This document shows, piece after piece, positions 8,291 to 17,884 of a stretch of DNA of 64,000 nucleotides (positions are counted from its first letter, which is position 1; every line of letters begins with the position of its first letter). Position numbers and translations under genes: made by a program. The notes beneath the pieces are model-generated. The model did no database searches, was not told the origin of the DNA, and worked only from the letters and a program-made list of their open reading frames with translations. The DNA is from an uncultured Oscillospiraceae bacterium (GTDB taxonomy: Bacteria > Bacillota > Clostridia > Oscillospirales > Oscillospiraceae), in assembly GCA_947626265.1 (NCBI GenBank), contig CANQRM010000004.1:1-64000 (forward strand). Reading direction: 5' to 3'.

Positions 8291-8485
8291 TTGATAGATT
8301 ACGGTCCCCTCTGGGAGACGATGAAGGAGAAGGGCGTGTCCCAGTACAGGCTCCTGCAGGAGGGCGTCGACAACAAGACCCTGGACTCCCTCAAGAAAAA
8401 TAAGAACATCACCATGCTCACGCTGGAAAAGATATGCGCCATCGTCGGCTGCCAGCCGGGCGATGTGGTACGATTCATAAAATAA
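8291..8485 (+). CDS. Small Cro/C1-type HTH protein
   Basis: 64 residues from TTG at 8291 (MIDYGPLWETMKEKG), after the G-rich stretch GGGGTGGTGG; an ATG ten codons upstream lacks a ribosome site. The whole protein is one five-helix HTH with SQYRLLQEGVDNKTLDSLKKNKNITMLTLEKICAIVGCQPGDVVRF, as in the YozG/HTH_26 family common in Clostridia. It probably binds DNA as a dimer. It is followed at once by a strong terminator, so it is monocistronic. Confidence 0.8.
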   Translation: MIDYGPLWETMKEKGVSQYRLLQEGVDNKTLDSLKKNKNITMLTLEKICAIVGCQPGDVVRFIK

Positions 8486-8518
8486 GCCGCCGGTTTTTTC
8501 CGGCGGCTTCGCTTTTTT
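8484..8518 (+). terminator. Rho-independent terminator of the small XRE gene
   Basis: AAGCCGCCGG (8484-8493) pairs with CCGGCGGCTT (8500-8509) around a T-rich loop. CGC and six T follow. The stem begins inside the stop codon region of the gene. Confidence 0.9.
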
Positions 8519-8633
8519 CCGCCCCCACAAATTGCCCATATTTTTTCAGCCCTGGGAGCCCAAGGTGTTCCGCATAGCCCTTTCCGCAAAGCTGTTGAGG
8601 GTCACCGGGTGATCGTCGCGCAGGACTGTTGCT

Positions 8634-10319
8634 TCATGCAGATACCATATTCTCGTCCAGGCGCTCCAGGGCATCTATGAGCCGGCGCATTTGGGGGCGG
8701 AACGTGATGGTCAGCCGGTAGTCTCTGTGCACGTCCACCCGCTCGACAAGCCGGGAGATGATCATTTTCTTCGCGGCGATGGTGGCACGGTCATATGCCT
8801 GGGCGCACTCCACGAGGTCATCATACAGCCGGTCAATGGCGGGGTGCTGCGCCGTCCATTCCATAACGGCCCTGGCGGTGTCGGAACAGGCCTGCCGCAG
8901 GTCCTCGCACAGTGCTTCCTGGTCGCGGATGACGCTGTTCAGCAGCTCCGGGGCAAAGGCGCTCTCGCCGCAGACCGCCTTCACGATCTCCGCCTTCAGC
9001 TTCCGCAGGTCGCTCTCTGCCCGGTCATGATCCCGCTTAGCCTTTTGTGCCAGGGCCTGCCGGGCACGGAGGCCGGCGCGGTAGCAGGCGTCCAAAACGT
9101 CGTCACGGCCAACCCGCTTCATCCGGTCAAATATTTTTCGGATGGCGGCGTCTGCGATACCGTCCAGCTTCCGGACGGTATACCCCGTCTGCCCGTCGCA
9201 GTCCCCATGGGTGCGGCTCCTGGTCTGGCATGTATATCGCATCCGGGCCGTGTCCGGCCCGTCCGCCCGGCGTCTGTATTTGCCTGTGGTGGTGATGCAG
9301 AGCCGTGCGCCGCAATGGCCGCAAAAGATGTTCCCCGCCAAAAGGGAGCTGCCCCGCGTGTTCAGCGGCACGGAGCGCGTCTCGCTGTACTTACGGGAAC
9401 GGGCTGCCAGCATCGTCTGCACCCGTTCGAACGTGCGGTCGTCCACGATGCGCAGGTGCTCCTGGACCGGGGAACGGCTCTGGCCGCTGCGGAGAACGCC
9501 CGTATACAGGATGTTTCGCAGCATGGCCTGGATAGAGGCCGGGTGCCAGTTCTTCCCGGCGTGGTTCCTGACACCCCTTTCGTTCAGATAATTGGCGAGC
9601 CTCTGCGCGCCGCAGCCCTCCTGTGCGGCCAGCCGGAACATGAGGCGCACGACGGAGGCCTCCTCCTCGCACACGGCCAGGTCGTTGACAGGCTGCTTTC
9701 GCTTGTTGGTGCGGCCTGTTTTCACATACTGATAGCCGTATGGCAGTCTGCCGCCGGTATAACACCCCTGCTCCGTTAATATCCCCATGCTGTTGGACGT
9801 GCGGACAGAGGTCTTTTCGCTCTCTCCGTCTGCCTGCCAGAAGCGGATGTAGTTCATCAGCTTGTCCGCGTGGCTTTCAAAGCGCTGCTCGCCTTCCTGG
9901 GTGCTCCAGACCCGGATGCCGCTGCGGACGAACCACTCCACCAAAAAGGGCGTTTCGTCCGCGATACGGCCCAGACGGTCAAACATAAAGACCAGCAGGA
10001 TGTCAAAGCGGCCCTGTTTGGCATAGTCCTTGATAAGCTGTATCTTGTCCCGCTTCTCGGCTCGGACCTTGTAGCCGGAGACGCCCTCCTCCTGCAGCTC
10101 GCATACGATGGTCCAGCCCATTTGCTCGCAAAAGGCGTGACAGCGAATGCGCTGCATGGGAATATCAGCGCCGTTCGTTTCCGTGCAGTATAGCTGTTTG
10201 TCCGTGGAAACGCGGTAGAGGCAAAGAACGCGGGTCCCCGGCGCGATCCATAGGGGCGTATCCCGCCGCCAGCCGGTGGTTTTATCGGGGTCATACTGTG
10301 GAAAGCTGCTTGTTTGCAT
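8634..10319 (-). CDS. Large serine recombinase (site-specific integrase/resolvase)
   Basis: 561 residues. The resolvase catalytic domain (about 30-180) has the nucleophile Ser in LYRVSTDKQ and the arginines of LVFMFDRLGRIADE. The recombinase domain (about 195-300) includes RLPYGYQYV and HPASIQAMLRNILYTGVL. A zinc ribbon follows with CGHCGARL and later Cys residues (about 335-380), then a coiled-coil C-terminus. Such proteins integrate and excise phages and conjugative elements. No structural, conjugation or excisionase genes surround it, so it is either the survivor of a decayed element or a very small one. Its att sites were not found. Confidence 0.92.
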   Translation of the reverse strand: MQTSSFPQYDPDKTTGWRRDTPLWIAPGTRVLCLYRVSTDKQLYCTETNGADIPMQRIRCHAFCEQMGWTIVCELQEEGVSGYKVRAEKRDKIQLIKDYAKQGRFDILLVFMFDRLGRIADETPFLVEWFVRSGIRVWSTQEGEQRFESHADKLMNYIRFWQADGESEKTSVRTSNSMGILTEQGCYTGGRLPYGYQYVKTGRTNKRKQPVNDLAVCEEEASVVRLMFRLAAQEGCGAQRLANYLNERGVRNHAGKNWHPASIQAMLRNILYTGVLRSGQSRSPVQEHLRIVDDRTFERVQTMLAARSRKYSETRSVPLNTRGSSLLAGNIFCGHCGARLCITTTGKYRRRADGPDTARMRYTCQTRSRTHGDCDGQTGYTVRKLDGIADAAIRKIFDRMKRVGRDDVLDACYRAGLRARQALAQKAKRDHDRAESDLRKLKAEIVKAVCGESAFAPELLNSVIRDQEALCEDLRQACSDTARAVMEWTAQHPAIDRLYDDLVECAQAYDRATIAAKKMIISRLVERVDVHRDYRLTITFRPQMRRLIDALERLDENMVSA

Positions 10320-10400
10320 GGTCGATCCGTCCTCTCTGTTGATTTGATACAGAGAGAACTATACCCGTCCGGAGCAACATGTGTCGACCCGTAAAATGTG

Positions 10401-10663
10401 AGAAAGAGCATTGGCTTTTGCCAATGCTCTTTCTTTGGGCTCCCGCGAAAGCCCAATGAAATGGGTTTCGCGGGAAAAGGAGAAAAAACCGGGGCCCCCA
10501 TGAAAGCCCAGCGAAGCGGGTTTCATGGGGAAAAAGAGATAACTACACTAGGGCTCCCGCGAAAGCCCAATGAAATGGGTTTCGCGGGAAAAAGGAGAAA
10601 GGCCTCTGACCGACGAATGAGGGCCCGCTTGCGGGCCCTCATTGTCTTCAGGGGTCTTTCGAC
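10401..10663. repeat. Array of five hairpin repeats (composite dispersed repeat, locus A)
   Basis: Five stem-loops stand in a row: a perfect 15-bp stem (10401-10415/10420-10434); CCCGCGAAAGCCCA against TGGGTTTCGCGGG (10442-10474); CCCCATGAAAGCCC against GGGTTTCATGGGG (10496-10530); a second copy of the CCCGCGAAA type (10556-10588); and a large one built on AATGAGGGCCCGC/GCGGGCCCTCATT inside GGCCTCTGA...TCAGGGGTC (10601-10656). Spacers are AAAAGGAGAAA-like. A related array lies at 40238-40393. It lies downstream of tRNA-Ala and probably also ends its transcript. Confidence 0.8.
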
Positions 10664-10667
10664 GCCG

Positions 10668-10743
<76 letters not shown>

Positions 10744-10867
10744 ATGTCGGAACAGTCGATATATTAGCACAGGTCCGCCCGGTTGTCAATGTTTTTTTCG
10801 CCCGGGACGGGAAAAAACTGCCGGTCCGGGGCGGCCCGGCCGCAGGCCGGACCGCCCTCTCCGCCGG

Positions 10868-11580
10868 TCACGAATGGGCTTTGCCCAGATAGGCTTCCTT
10901 GATGCGCTCGTCCGCCAGAAGCTCCGCGCCGGTGCCGGTCATGGTGATGCGGCCGGTCTCCAGCACGTAGGCGGTGTGGGCCGCCTGCAGGGCCATGTTG
11001 GCGTTCTGCTCGATGAGCAGGATGGTGACGCCCTGGTCATTGATGCGGCGGATGATGTCGAAGATGCCCTTCACCACGATGGGCGCGAGCCCTAAGCTGG
11101 GCTCATCCATCATCATCATCTTGGGCTTGGCCATCAGCGCCCGGGCCACGGCCAGCATCTGCTGCTCGCCGCCGGACAGCGTGCCGCCCAGCTGCCACTC
11201 CCGCTCCTTCAGGCGGGGGAACAGGTCGTACACCATGTCGTAGTCGGCGCTGAGATCATCCTTGCGCAGGTACGCGCCCATGCGCAGGTTCTCCTTCACG
11301 GTCATGTCCGGGAAGATGCGCCGGCCCTCGGGGGCCATAGTGATGCCCTTCTTCACGATGGAGGTGGGGTCCAGGCCCGTGATGTCCTCGCCGGCGAAGG
11401 TGATCCTGCCGCTGCGGGCCTTCACAAGGCCGGAGATGGTGCGCAGGGTGGTGGACTTGCCGGCGCCGTTGGCGCCGATCAGGGTGACGATCTGGCCCTC
11501 CTCCACGGAGAGGCTGATGCCCTTGACGGCCTCGATGCCGCCGTAGTTGACCTTCAGGTCCTCTATCCTCAAAAGCTCGC

Positions 11581-11584
<4 letters not shown>
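10868..11584 (-). CDS. livF: Branched-chain amino acid ABC transporter ATP-binding protein LivF
   Basis: 238 residues from MSELLRIEDLKVNYGGIEAVKG. Walker A is GANGAGKST, the signature is LSGGEQQMLAVARALM, and Walker B is MMMDEPSLGLAP, followed by ILLIEQNAN, typical of LivF. The start codon overlaps the livG stop by ATGA; longer frames upstream overlap livG and are not used. It is the last gene of the liv operon and pairs with LivG to power uptake. Confidence 0.95.
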
Positions 11585-12428
<844 letters not shown>

Positions 12429-12432
<4 letters not shown>

Positions 12433-13613
12433 TTCCCGTCGCCCCCTTCCGCGGCCTGAGCCGCTTTCTTTCCGCTCAGCTTTCGCACCAATCCCGCGAA
12501 GGACAGCTCCTTATCGCCCATGATGCCCCGGGAGAAGAACAGTACAATGACCATGATGAGCACGGAGAAGACCACCTTGCGGAAGCCGTCCCGGAAGAAG
12601 GGAACGCTGATGCCGAAGAAGCTGCCGCTGTCCAAAAACCGCAGCCACCACTCGTTGCAGGCGATGTACAGGAACGAGGCGATGCAGCTGCCCGATATGG
12701 AGCCGATGCCGCCGATGACGACGATCAAAAGTATCTCATAGGTCATGGCCGACTTGAAGGCGCTGGCCTGGATGGTGGTCTGGTACATGGCCAGCAGCGC
12801 CCCGCCCACGCCGGCGAAGAAGCTGGAGATGACGAAGGAGAGCATCTTGTGCTTGAAAAGGCTGATGCCCATGGCCTCGGCGGCGATCTCGTCGTCCCGG
12901 ATGGCCTTGAAGGCCCGGCCGTAGGAGGAGTTGATGAGAAGCACGATGAGGCCGATGCAGACCATGGCGATGAGGAAGGGGAACACCGTCGCCAGCTTCA
13001 CGGAGCCTATCTTGATGGCGGAGAGGCTGGTGTACTTGCGGAGCATGTTGGAGCCGTTGGTGACGGGCCCCAGGCTGTTCCACTGGAAGATGGCCCGGAT
13101 GATCTCGGCAAAGCCCAGGGTGGCGATAGCCAGGTAGTCGCTCTTCAGCCGCAGCACGGGGATGCCGATGAGGGCGGCGAAGCCCGCGGCCACGAGACCC
13201 GCGATGATGATGCAGATGATGGAGCCGAGGAACGCGCCGGCGTTCTCGCCCAGCAGCTTGCCCAGGGCCTCGGGAATGGAGAAGCCGATGGCGCCGCCGT
13301 CGAAGTACTGGTACACGGCGGGATGCTGGTCTGCGGGGATGGCGAAGATGGCGTAGGCATAGGCCCCCACCAGCAGGAACCCCGCCTGGCCCAGGGAGAA
13401 AAGCCCCGTGAAGCCATTCAGAAGATTCATGCTCACGCAGATGAGGGAGTAGATGGCGCCCTTTTTCAGCACCGGGATGAGCATCAGGGTAAAGCCGTTG
13501 GCCGGCAGGACGTTGTCCAGCAGGAACAGCAGTATGTACAGCGCGGCGATGAGGCAGATGGCGATGGCGGAGCCGATCTTCTTCGCCGGGTCTTTTCGCA
13601 GTGTCTTTTCCAT
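12429..13613 (-). CDS. livM: Branched-chain amino acid ABC transporter permease LivM
   Basis: 394 residues, with a long N-terminal membrane stretch and the LivM block GLFSLGQAGFLLVGAYAYAIFA. The EAA-like cytoplasmic loop SSYGRAFKAIRDDEIAAEAMGISLFKHKM lies around 230-260 and contacts the ATPases. The C-terminus is charged. The gene lies eleven bases after livH. Confidence 0.94.
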
Positions 13614-13624
13614 CTCGACCCTCC

Positions 13625-14518
13625 TCAGACCTTATCCGTGGCCTTCTCGCCGAAGATGCCCGTGGGCTTGACGAGAAGGACGATGATGAGCAGCACGAAG
13701 GTGAAGGCGTCGGAGAAGATGGTCCAGTTGGAGCCCAGGCCCTTGATGATGTTCTCGCAGATGCCGATCAAAAACGCGCCGATGACCGCGCCGGGGATGG
13801 AGCCGATGCCTCCGAACACCGCCGCCACGAAGGCCTTCAGCCCCGGCATGGCGCCGGAGGTGGGGATGACGGAGGGGTAATTGGTGAAGTAGAGCAGCGA
13901 CCCCACCGCCGCCAGGAAGCAGCCGATGACGAAGGTCATGGAGATGACGGAGTTTATCTTGATGCCCATGAGCTGGCTGGTCTCGAAGTCCCGGGACACG
14001 GCCCGCATGGCCATGCCGATCTTGGTCTTCTGGATGAACAGCACCAGCGCGAACACCAGCGCCACCGTCAGGATGGGGGTCACGATGGTGACCATCTTGG
14101 TGGTGGCCCCGCCGATGGTGACGGAGTTGGAAAGCCAGGGAATGGTGGGGTACATCTGGGCCAGACCCCCGGTGAAGTAGAGCGCGCAGTTTTGCAGCAG
14201 ATAGCTCACGCCGATGGCGGAGATCATGACCGACATACGGGGGGCGGAGCGCAGAGGCTTGTAGGCCACTCGCTCAATGGTGAAGCCCAGAGCCACCGTG
14301 GCGATGAGCACCAGGGGGATGGACAGGTACATGGGCATGGACGCGCTGGCGTACACCATCACGAGGCCGGCCACCATGAACACGTCGCCGTGGGCGAAGT
14401 TTATGAGCCGCAGGATGCCGTACACCATCGTGTAGCCGATGGCGATCAGGGCGTACTGCCCGCCGACGGATATGCCCGCCAGCAGATAGGGCAGATTGGC
14501 CTGGACGAATGCAGACAT
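13625..14518 (-). CDS. livH: Branched-chain amino acid ABC transporter permease LivH
   Basis: 297 residues from MSAFVQANLPYLLAG, chosen because GGAGG lies nine bases upstream; an earlier in-frame start has no ribosome site. It is a membrane protein with GGQYALIAIGYTMVYGILRLINFAHGD, the LivH hallmark, and the EAA-like loop KTKIGMAMRAVSRDFETSQLMGIK. It is the partner of LivM. Confidence 0.94.
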   Translation of the reverse strand: MSAFVQANLPYLLAGISVGGQYALIAIGYTMVYGILRLINFAHGDVFMVAGLVMVYASASMPMYLSIPLVLIATVALGFTIERVAYKPLRSAPRMSVMISAIGVSYLLQNCALYFTGGLAQMYPTIPWLSNSVTIGGATTKMVTIVTPILTVALVFALVLFIQKTKIGMAMRAVSRDFETSQLMGIKINSVISMTFVIGCFLAAVGSLLYFTNYPSVIPTSGAMPGLKAFVAAVFGGIGSIPGAVIGAFLIGICENIIKGLGSNWTIFSDAFTFVLLIIVLLVKPTGIFGEKATDKV

Positions 14519-14625
14519 AGAGGAGGACCTCCGAATACATAAAGAATGGAGAGCGCATAAGGCCGCCTCCAAAAAGCGGCTGGAGACGCTCTTATGCGCT
14601 CCGGGAGAGCTTACAGCCCCGGCAA

Positions 14626-14649
14626 GCGGGAGCGCCGAAGCGCTCCCGC
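14626..14649 (-). terminator. Intra-operon hairpin between livK and livH
   Basis: A perfect 10-bp stem (GCGGGAGCGC at 14626-14635 against 14640-14649) carries a TTCG tetraloop on the minus strand but no T-run. It probably stabilises or partly terminates the message so that the binding protein is made in excess over the permeases. Confidence 0.6.
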
Positions 14650-14686
14650 CGCCGGATGATTTCCGTTAAGTAAACAGGTCTCGGGA

Positions 14687-15847
14687 TTACTCGGCCACGG
14701 TCTGGGCGGCGACGAAGTCCCAAACACCGGTCTCGGTGTTGGCCTGCTTGATGAAGGCGCTGTCACGGATGGCGTCGCCGATGTCGTCAAAGGCGATGGC
14801 GCCGGACACGCCGGTGTAGGTGGTGGCGGGCAGGGCGGCCATGATGTCGGCGGGGTCGGCGGAGCCGGCAGCCTTGATGGCCTCCAGAGCGGTGAAGTAG
14901 GCGTCATAGCCCATGACGGACACGGCCGCGATCATGTCGTTGCCGCCGTTGTTGGCCAGGGCGTTGGAGTCGCCGTTCAGATAGGCCTTGAAGCCCTCTT
15001 CGAATTCGGGGTCGCCGCCTTCGGCGTAGAAGGTGGTGCAGTAGACCTGCAGGTCAGTGCCCTGCACGGCGGCCATGACCACGTTGGAGTCCCAGGTGTC
15101 GGGGGCGGTGATGGGGACGTCGATGCCCTGGGCCGCGGCCTGCTCCACGATCAGCTGCGCATAGCTGATGGAGGTGGGGGCGAAGATGACCTCAGCGCCG
15201 GCGTTCTTGGCGTTGGTCAGGTAGGAGGTGAAGTCGGAGTTGCCCTCGGGGAAGGACTCGGTGACCACTTCCATGCCCAGCGCCTCGGCGGCCTGGGTGT
15301 AGTAGTTGATCAGGCCCTGGTCATAGTCGTTGCCCAGCTGGCCCAGGCAGTAGGCCTTGGTGGCGCCCAGCTCGTCATGGGCGAAGTTGGCCTGAACGGT
15401 GCCCTGGAAGGGGTCCAGGAAGCAGATTCGGAAGTAGTGGTCGTTGCCCTCGGTGACCTGGGGGTTGGTGCAGGTGACGCCGATGACGGGGATGCCGGCC
15501 TCACCGAAGGTGTCGGAACCGGCAATGGCCACGGCGGAGCCGTAGGTGCCCAGGACCACAGAGGAGCCGGCGGCCACCAGCTGGGTGGCGGCGGAGACGG
15601 CCTTGTCGGTGGAGGACTCGTTGTCCACGATCTCCAGCTCCACGTTGTAGGTGGTGCCGTTCACTTCCACGGTGGGGGCCACGGTGTTGGCATACTGGAT
15701 GCCCAGGGTCTCCTGCTTGCCGCCGGCGCCGTTGTCGCCGGACAGGGGCTCAAACACGCCGATGGTGATGGTGTCGTCGGCGAAGGCGGGGACCGCCAGC
15801 GCCATGACCATCACGACGGCCAGAACGAGCGCGAATACTTTCTTCAT
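14687..15847 (-). CDS. livK: Branched-chain amino acid ABC transporter substrate-binding protein
   Basis: 386 residues. The signal peptide MKKVFALVLAVVMVMALAVPAFA is followed by DD, a signal peptidase I site; there is no lipobox cysteine. The mature part is a type I periplasmic binding protein with TITIGVFEPLSGDNGAGGKQ and SVVLGTYGSAVAIAGSD. It should bind Leu, Ile or Val outside the cell and deliver them to LivHM. The lack of a lipid anchor is unusual for a cell with one membrane, and two further binding proteins in this window share it. Confidence 0.93.
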   Translation of the reverse strand: MKKVFALVLAVVMVMALAVPAFADDTITIGVFEPLSGDNGAGGKQETLGIQYANTVAPTVEVNGTTYNVELEIVDNESSTDKAVSAATQLVAAGSSVVLGTYGSAVAIAGSDTFGEAGIPVIGVTCTNPQVTEGNDHYFRICFLDPFQGTVQANFAHDELGATKAYCLGQLGNDYDQGLINYYTQAAEALGMEVVTESFPEGNSDFTSYLTNAKNAGAEVIFAPTSISYAQLIVEQAAAQGIDVPITAPDTWDSNVVMAAVQGTDLQVYCTTFYAEGGDPEFEEGFKAYLNGDSNALANNGGNDMIAAVSVMGYDAYFTALEAIKAAGSADPADIMAALPATTYTGVSGAIAFDDIGDAIRDSAFIKQANTETGVWDFVAAQTVAE

Positions 15848-15920
15848 AGCTGTTTTTCCTCCAATGTTTTTGTTGCTTCGCTTTGTCCACGGTATGCGGA
15901 CAAATGTTCACACACTAGAA

Positions 15921-15949
15921 ATTTTAACACGGGCCCCCCGCCATTTCAA
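15921..15949 (-). promoter_or_regulatory. Probable promoter of the liv operon
   Basis: TTGAAA (15949-15944) and TAAAAT (15926-15921) are 17 bases apart on the minus strand, about 75 bases before the livK start. Confidence 0.6.
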
Positions 15950-16014
15950 GGGCCGTTCTGACAGATTTTGAGGGCAATTGATTTAAAACATTAGTAAAAT
16001 AGACTAAAATGGGC

Positions 16015-16045
16015 AAAAAAACGCCCCGCCAACAGCGGCGGGGCG
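16015..16045 (-). terminator. Terminator of the MarR gene
   Basis: CGCCCCGCC (16022-16030) pairs with GGCGGGGCG (16037-16045). A run of seven T on the minus strand (16021-16015) follows. Confidence 0.9.
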
Positions 16046-16068
16046 CGGAAAACAGGGCGTTTGGGCCC

Positions 16069-16491
16069 TTATTTCAGGTGCTGGATGAGGTCGTCTATCA
16101 TGCGCTCAAAGAGGGACAGCTCTTCGGCGCTGTAGTTGCGCTGCAGGCTTCCCAGCCCCTCCTCCATGAAGGGGTAATCGGTGTTGTAGTAGGAGAAGAA
16201 CCGCTCGCCCACCGTGACCCGGCACTCCCGGCGGTCGGCGTCGGAGCCGCTGCGCCGGGCGTAGCCCTTGGAGACCAGGTTGTTGATCTTATAGGTGGCG
16301 TTGGGCTGGGAGATGCCCAGGGTGTCGGCGAAGGCGCTGACGGTGGGGGCGCCCATGAGGTAGATGACATCCGCGGCGTATGCCTCCGTGGCGCTCAGGG
16401 AGCCGTCCCGCTCCTTGACCCGGCTGAACAGGTCCCGGTAGTGCTGCAGACGGACTTTTTCGTACAGGGTCTTCAGCTTCTGGTAGAGCAT
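16069..16491 (-). CDS. MarR-family transcriptional regulator
   Basis: 140 residues. The winged HTH (about 35-100) includes ATEAYAADVIYLMGAPTVSAFADTLGISQPNATYKINNLVSKGYARR, followed by a basic wing with DRRECRVTVGERF. Flanking helices form the dimer interface. It is monocistronic with its own terminator, and a perfect 17-bp palindrome overlaps its promoter, so it probably represses itself. It may also act on the divergent or neighbouring liv and aspartate operons, but nothing in the sequence shows this. Confidence 0.9.
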   Translation of the reverse strand: MLYQKLKTLYEKVRLQHYRDLFSRVKERDGSLSATEAYAADVIYLMGAPTVSAFADTLGISQPNATYKINNLVSKGYARRSGSDADRRECRVTVGERFFSYYNTDYPFMEEGLGSLQRNYSAEELSLFERMIDDLIQHLK

Positions 16492-16508
16492 AACGGTCCC
16501 TCCCGGCG

Positions 16509-16551
16509 ATACTATAATAGTATTTTATACTATATGTCATCGGTTTGTCAA
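16509..16551 (-). promoter_or_regulatory. MarR promoter with palindromic operator
   Basis: TTGACA (16551-16546) and TATAAA (16529-16524) are 16 bases apart. The perfect palindrome ATAGTAT-TTT-ATACTAT (16517-16533) covers the -10, and a third half-site ATACTAT sits at 16509-16515. Confidence 0.8.
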
Positions 16552-16586
16552 TGCCGCGCACCAAATTTTGGAAATCCCCGGGACGC

Positions 16587-16616
16587 AAAAAGGGCGCGGA
16601 GACCCCGCGCCCTTTT
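16587..16616 (-). terminator. Terminator of the ACT-hom-lysC operon
   Basis: AAAAAGGGCGCGG (16587-16599) pairs with CCGCGCCCTTTT (16605-16616). A T-run on the minus strand follows. It begins about ten bases after the lysC stop. Confidence 0.9.
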
Positions 16617-16627
16617 GCTGTGCTGTC

Positions 16628-17836
16628 TTATTGCTCGAAGAATTTGCGGTGGATGGCCGCCACGGCCCGGTCGGCGCTGGCGGCGTCGATGACGCAGGAG
16701 ATCTTGATCTCGCTGGTGCTGATCATCTGGATGTTGATGTGCTCGTCGTTCAGGGCCTCGAACACCAGCGAGGAGATGCCGGCGGAGCTCATCATGCCCG
16801 CGCCGATGACGCTGACCTTGGCGATGTCCTTGTCGATGGACACGTGGTCGAAGCCGATGGCCTTCTTCCGCTCCATGAGCATATCCCGGGCCTGCTCGGC
16901 CTGGTCCTCGGGGACCACGAAGCTGATGTCGTTCTCCCCGTCCCGGCCGGTGGCCTGGATGATCATGTCCACGGTGACGCCGGCCTTGGACACGGCGTTC
17001 ATGACCTTGAAGGCGGAGCCGGGCTTATCCGCCACCCGCACCACGGTGAGCCGGGCGGTGTGTTCGTCCTTGGCGATGCCGGTTATCTTCATCTCTTCCA
17101 TGCTTGAGGGGACCTCCTTCACCTTTGTACCGGGCGCTCTCACCAGGGAGGAGAGCACCTCCAATTCCACGCCGTAGCGCTTTGCCATCTGTACGGAGCG
17201 GTTCATGAGCACCTGGGCGCCCATGCTGGCCAGTTCCAGCATCTCGTCGTAGGTGACCTCTTCCAGCTTCCTGGCCCCGGGCACCTTCCGGGGGTCGGCG
17301 GTATATACGCCCTCCACGTCGGTGAATATCTGGCACCTGTCCGCGTGGAGTACCGCCGCCAGGGCCACCGCGGTGGTATCGCTGCCGCCCCGGCCCAGGG
17401 TGGTGTAGTCATCGAAGCGGGTGATGCCCTGGAACCCGGCCACCAGCACGATGCGCTTTTTGTCCAGCTCCCGCTTCAGCCGCTCGGTGGCGATGCGGCG
17501 GATGCGGGCGGCGCCGTAGTCCGCGTCGGTGCGAAGGCCGATCTGCCAGGCGGTGAGGGATACCACCGGCAGGCCCATGCCCTCCAGGCACATGGCCATC
17601 AGGGCGATGGACTGCTGCTCCCCGGTGGTGAGGAGCATGTCCAGCTCCCGCTTGGAGGGGGCGGGGTTGATCTCCGCGGCCTTGGCCAGCAGGTCGTCGG
17701 TGGTGTCGCCCTGGGCGGACAGCACCACCACCACGTCGTTGCCCTCCAAAAACGTCTCGGCGATGATGCCCGCCACGTTACGGATGCGCTTGGCGTCCGC
17801 CACAGAGGAGCCGCCGAATTTTTGTACGATCAGCAT
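16628..17836 (-). CDS. lysC: Aspartate kinase
   Basis: 402 residues from MLIVQKFGGSSVADAKRIRN, with AAGGAG eight bases upstream. The kinase domain has KFGGSS and the GRGGSDTTAVALAA motif (about 155-170). Two ACT domains lie at the C-terminus (about 265-400, including ISFVVPEDQ and GAGMMSSAGIS) and are expected to mediate feedback inhibition by lysine and/or threonine. It phosphorylates aspartate, the first step to Lys, Met and Thr. It is the last gene after the ACT protein and hom. Confidence 0.95.
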   Translation of the reverse strand: MLIVQKFGGSSVADAKRIRNVAGIIAETFLEGNDVVVVLSAQGDTTDDLLAKAAEINPAPSKRELDMLLTTGEQQSIALMAMCLEGMGLPVVSLTAWQIGLRTDADYGAARIRRIATERLKRELDKKRIVLVAGFQGITRFDDYTTLGRGGSDTTAVALAAVLHADRCQIFTDVEGVYTADPRKVPGARKLEEVTYDEMLELASMGAQVLMNRSVQMAKRYGVELEVLSSLVRAPGTKVKEVPSSMEEMKITGIAKDEHTARLTVVRVADKPGSAFKVMNAVSKAGVTVDMIIQATGRDGENDISFVVPEDQAEQARDMLMERKKAIGFDHVSIDKDIAKVSVIGAGMMSSAGISSLVFEALNDEHINIQMISTSEIKISCVIDAASADRAVAAIHRKFFEQ

Positions 17837-17884
17837 ATGTGAAACTCTCCTTGTGCTTTTCTCGGGCCCGCGGCCCACCCCATA

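Noticed and set aside
8546..8640. Short minus-strand frame after the serine recombinase stop as a gene
   Set aside because: Only about 30 codons with no start site of its own; too short to call, mentioned only as a possible target-gene end.
10436..10600. Spaced palindromic repeats as a small CRISPR array
   Set aside because: Units are hairpins with only about 11-20 bases between them, arms vary with compensation, linkers are alike, and no cas genes are near.
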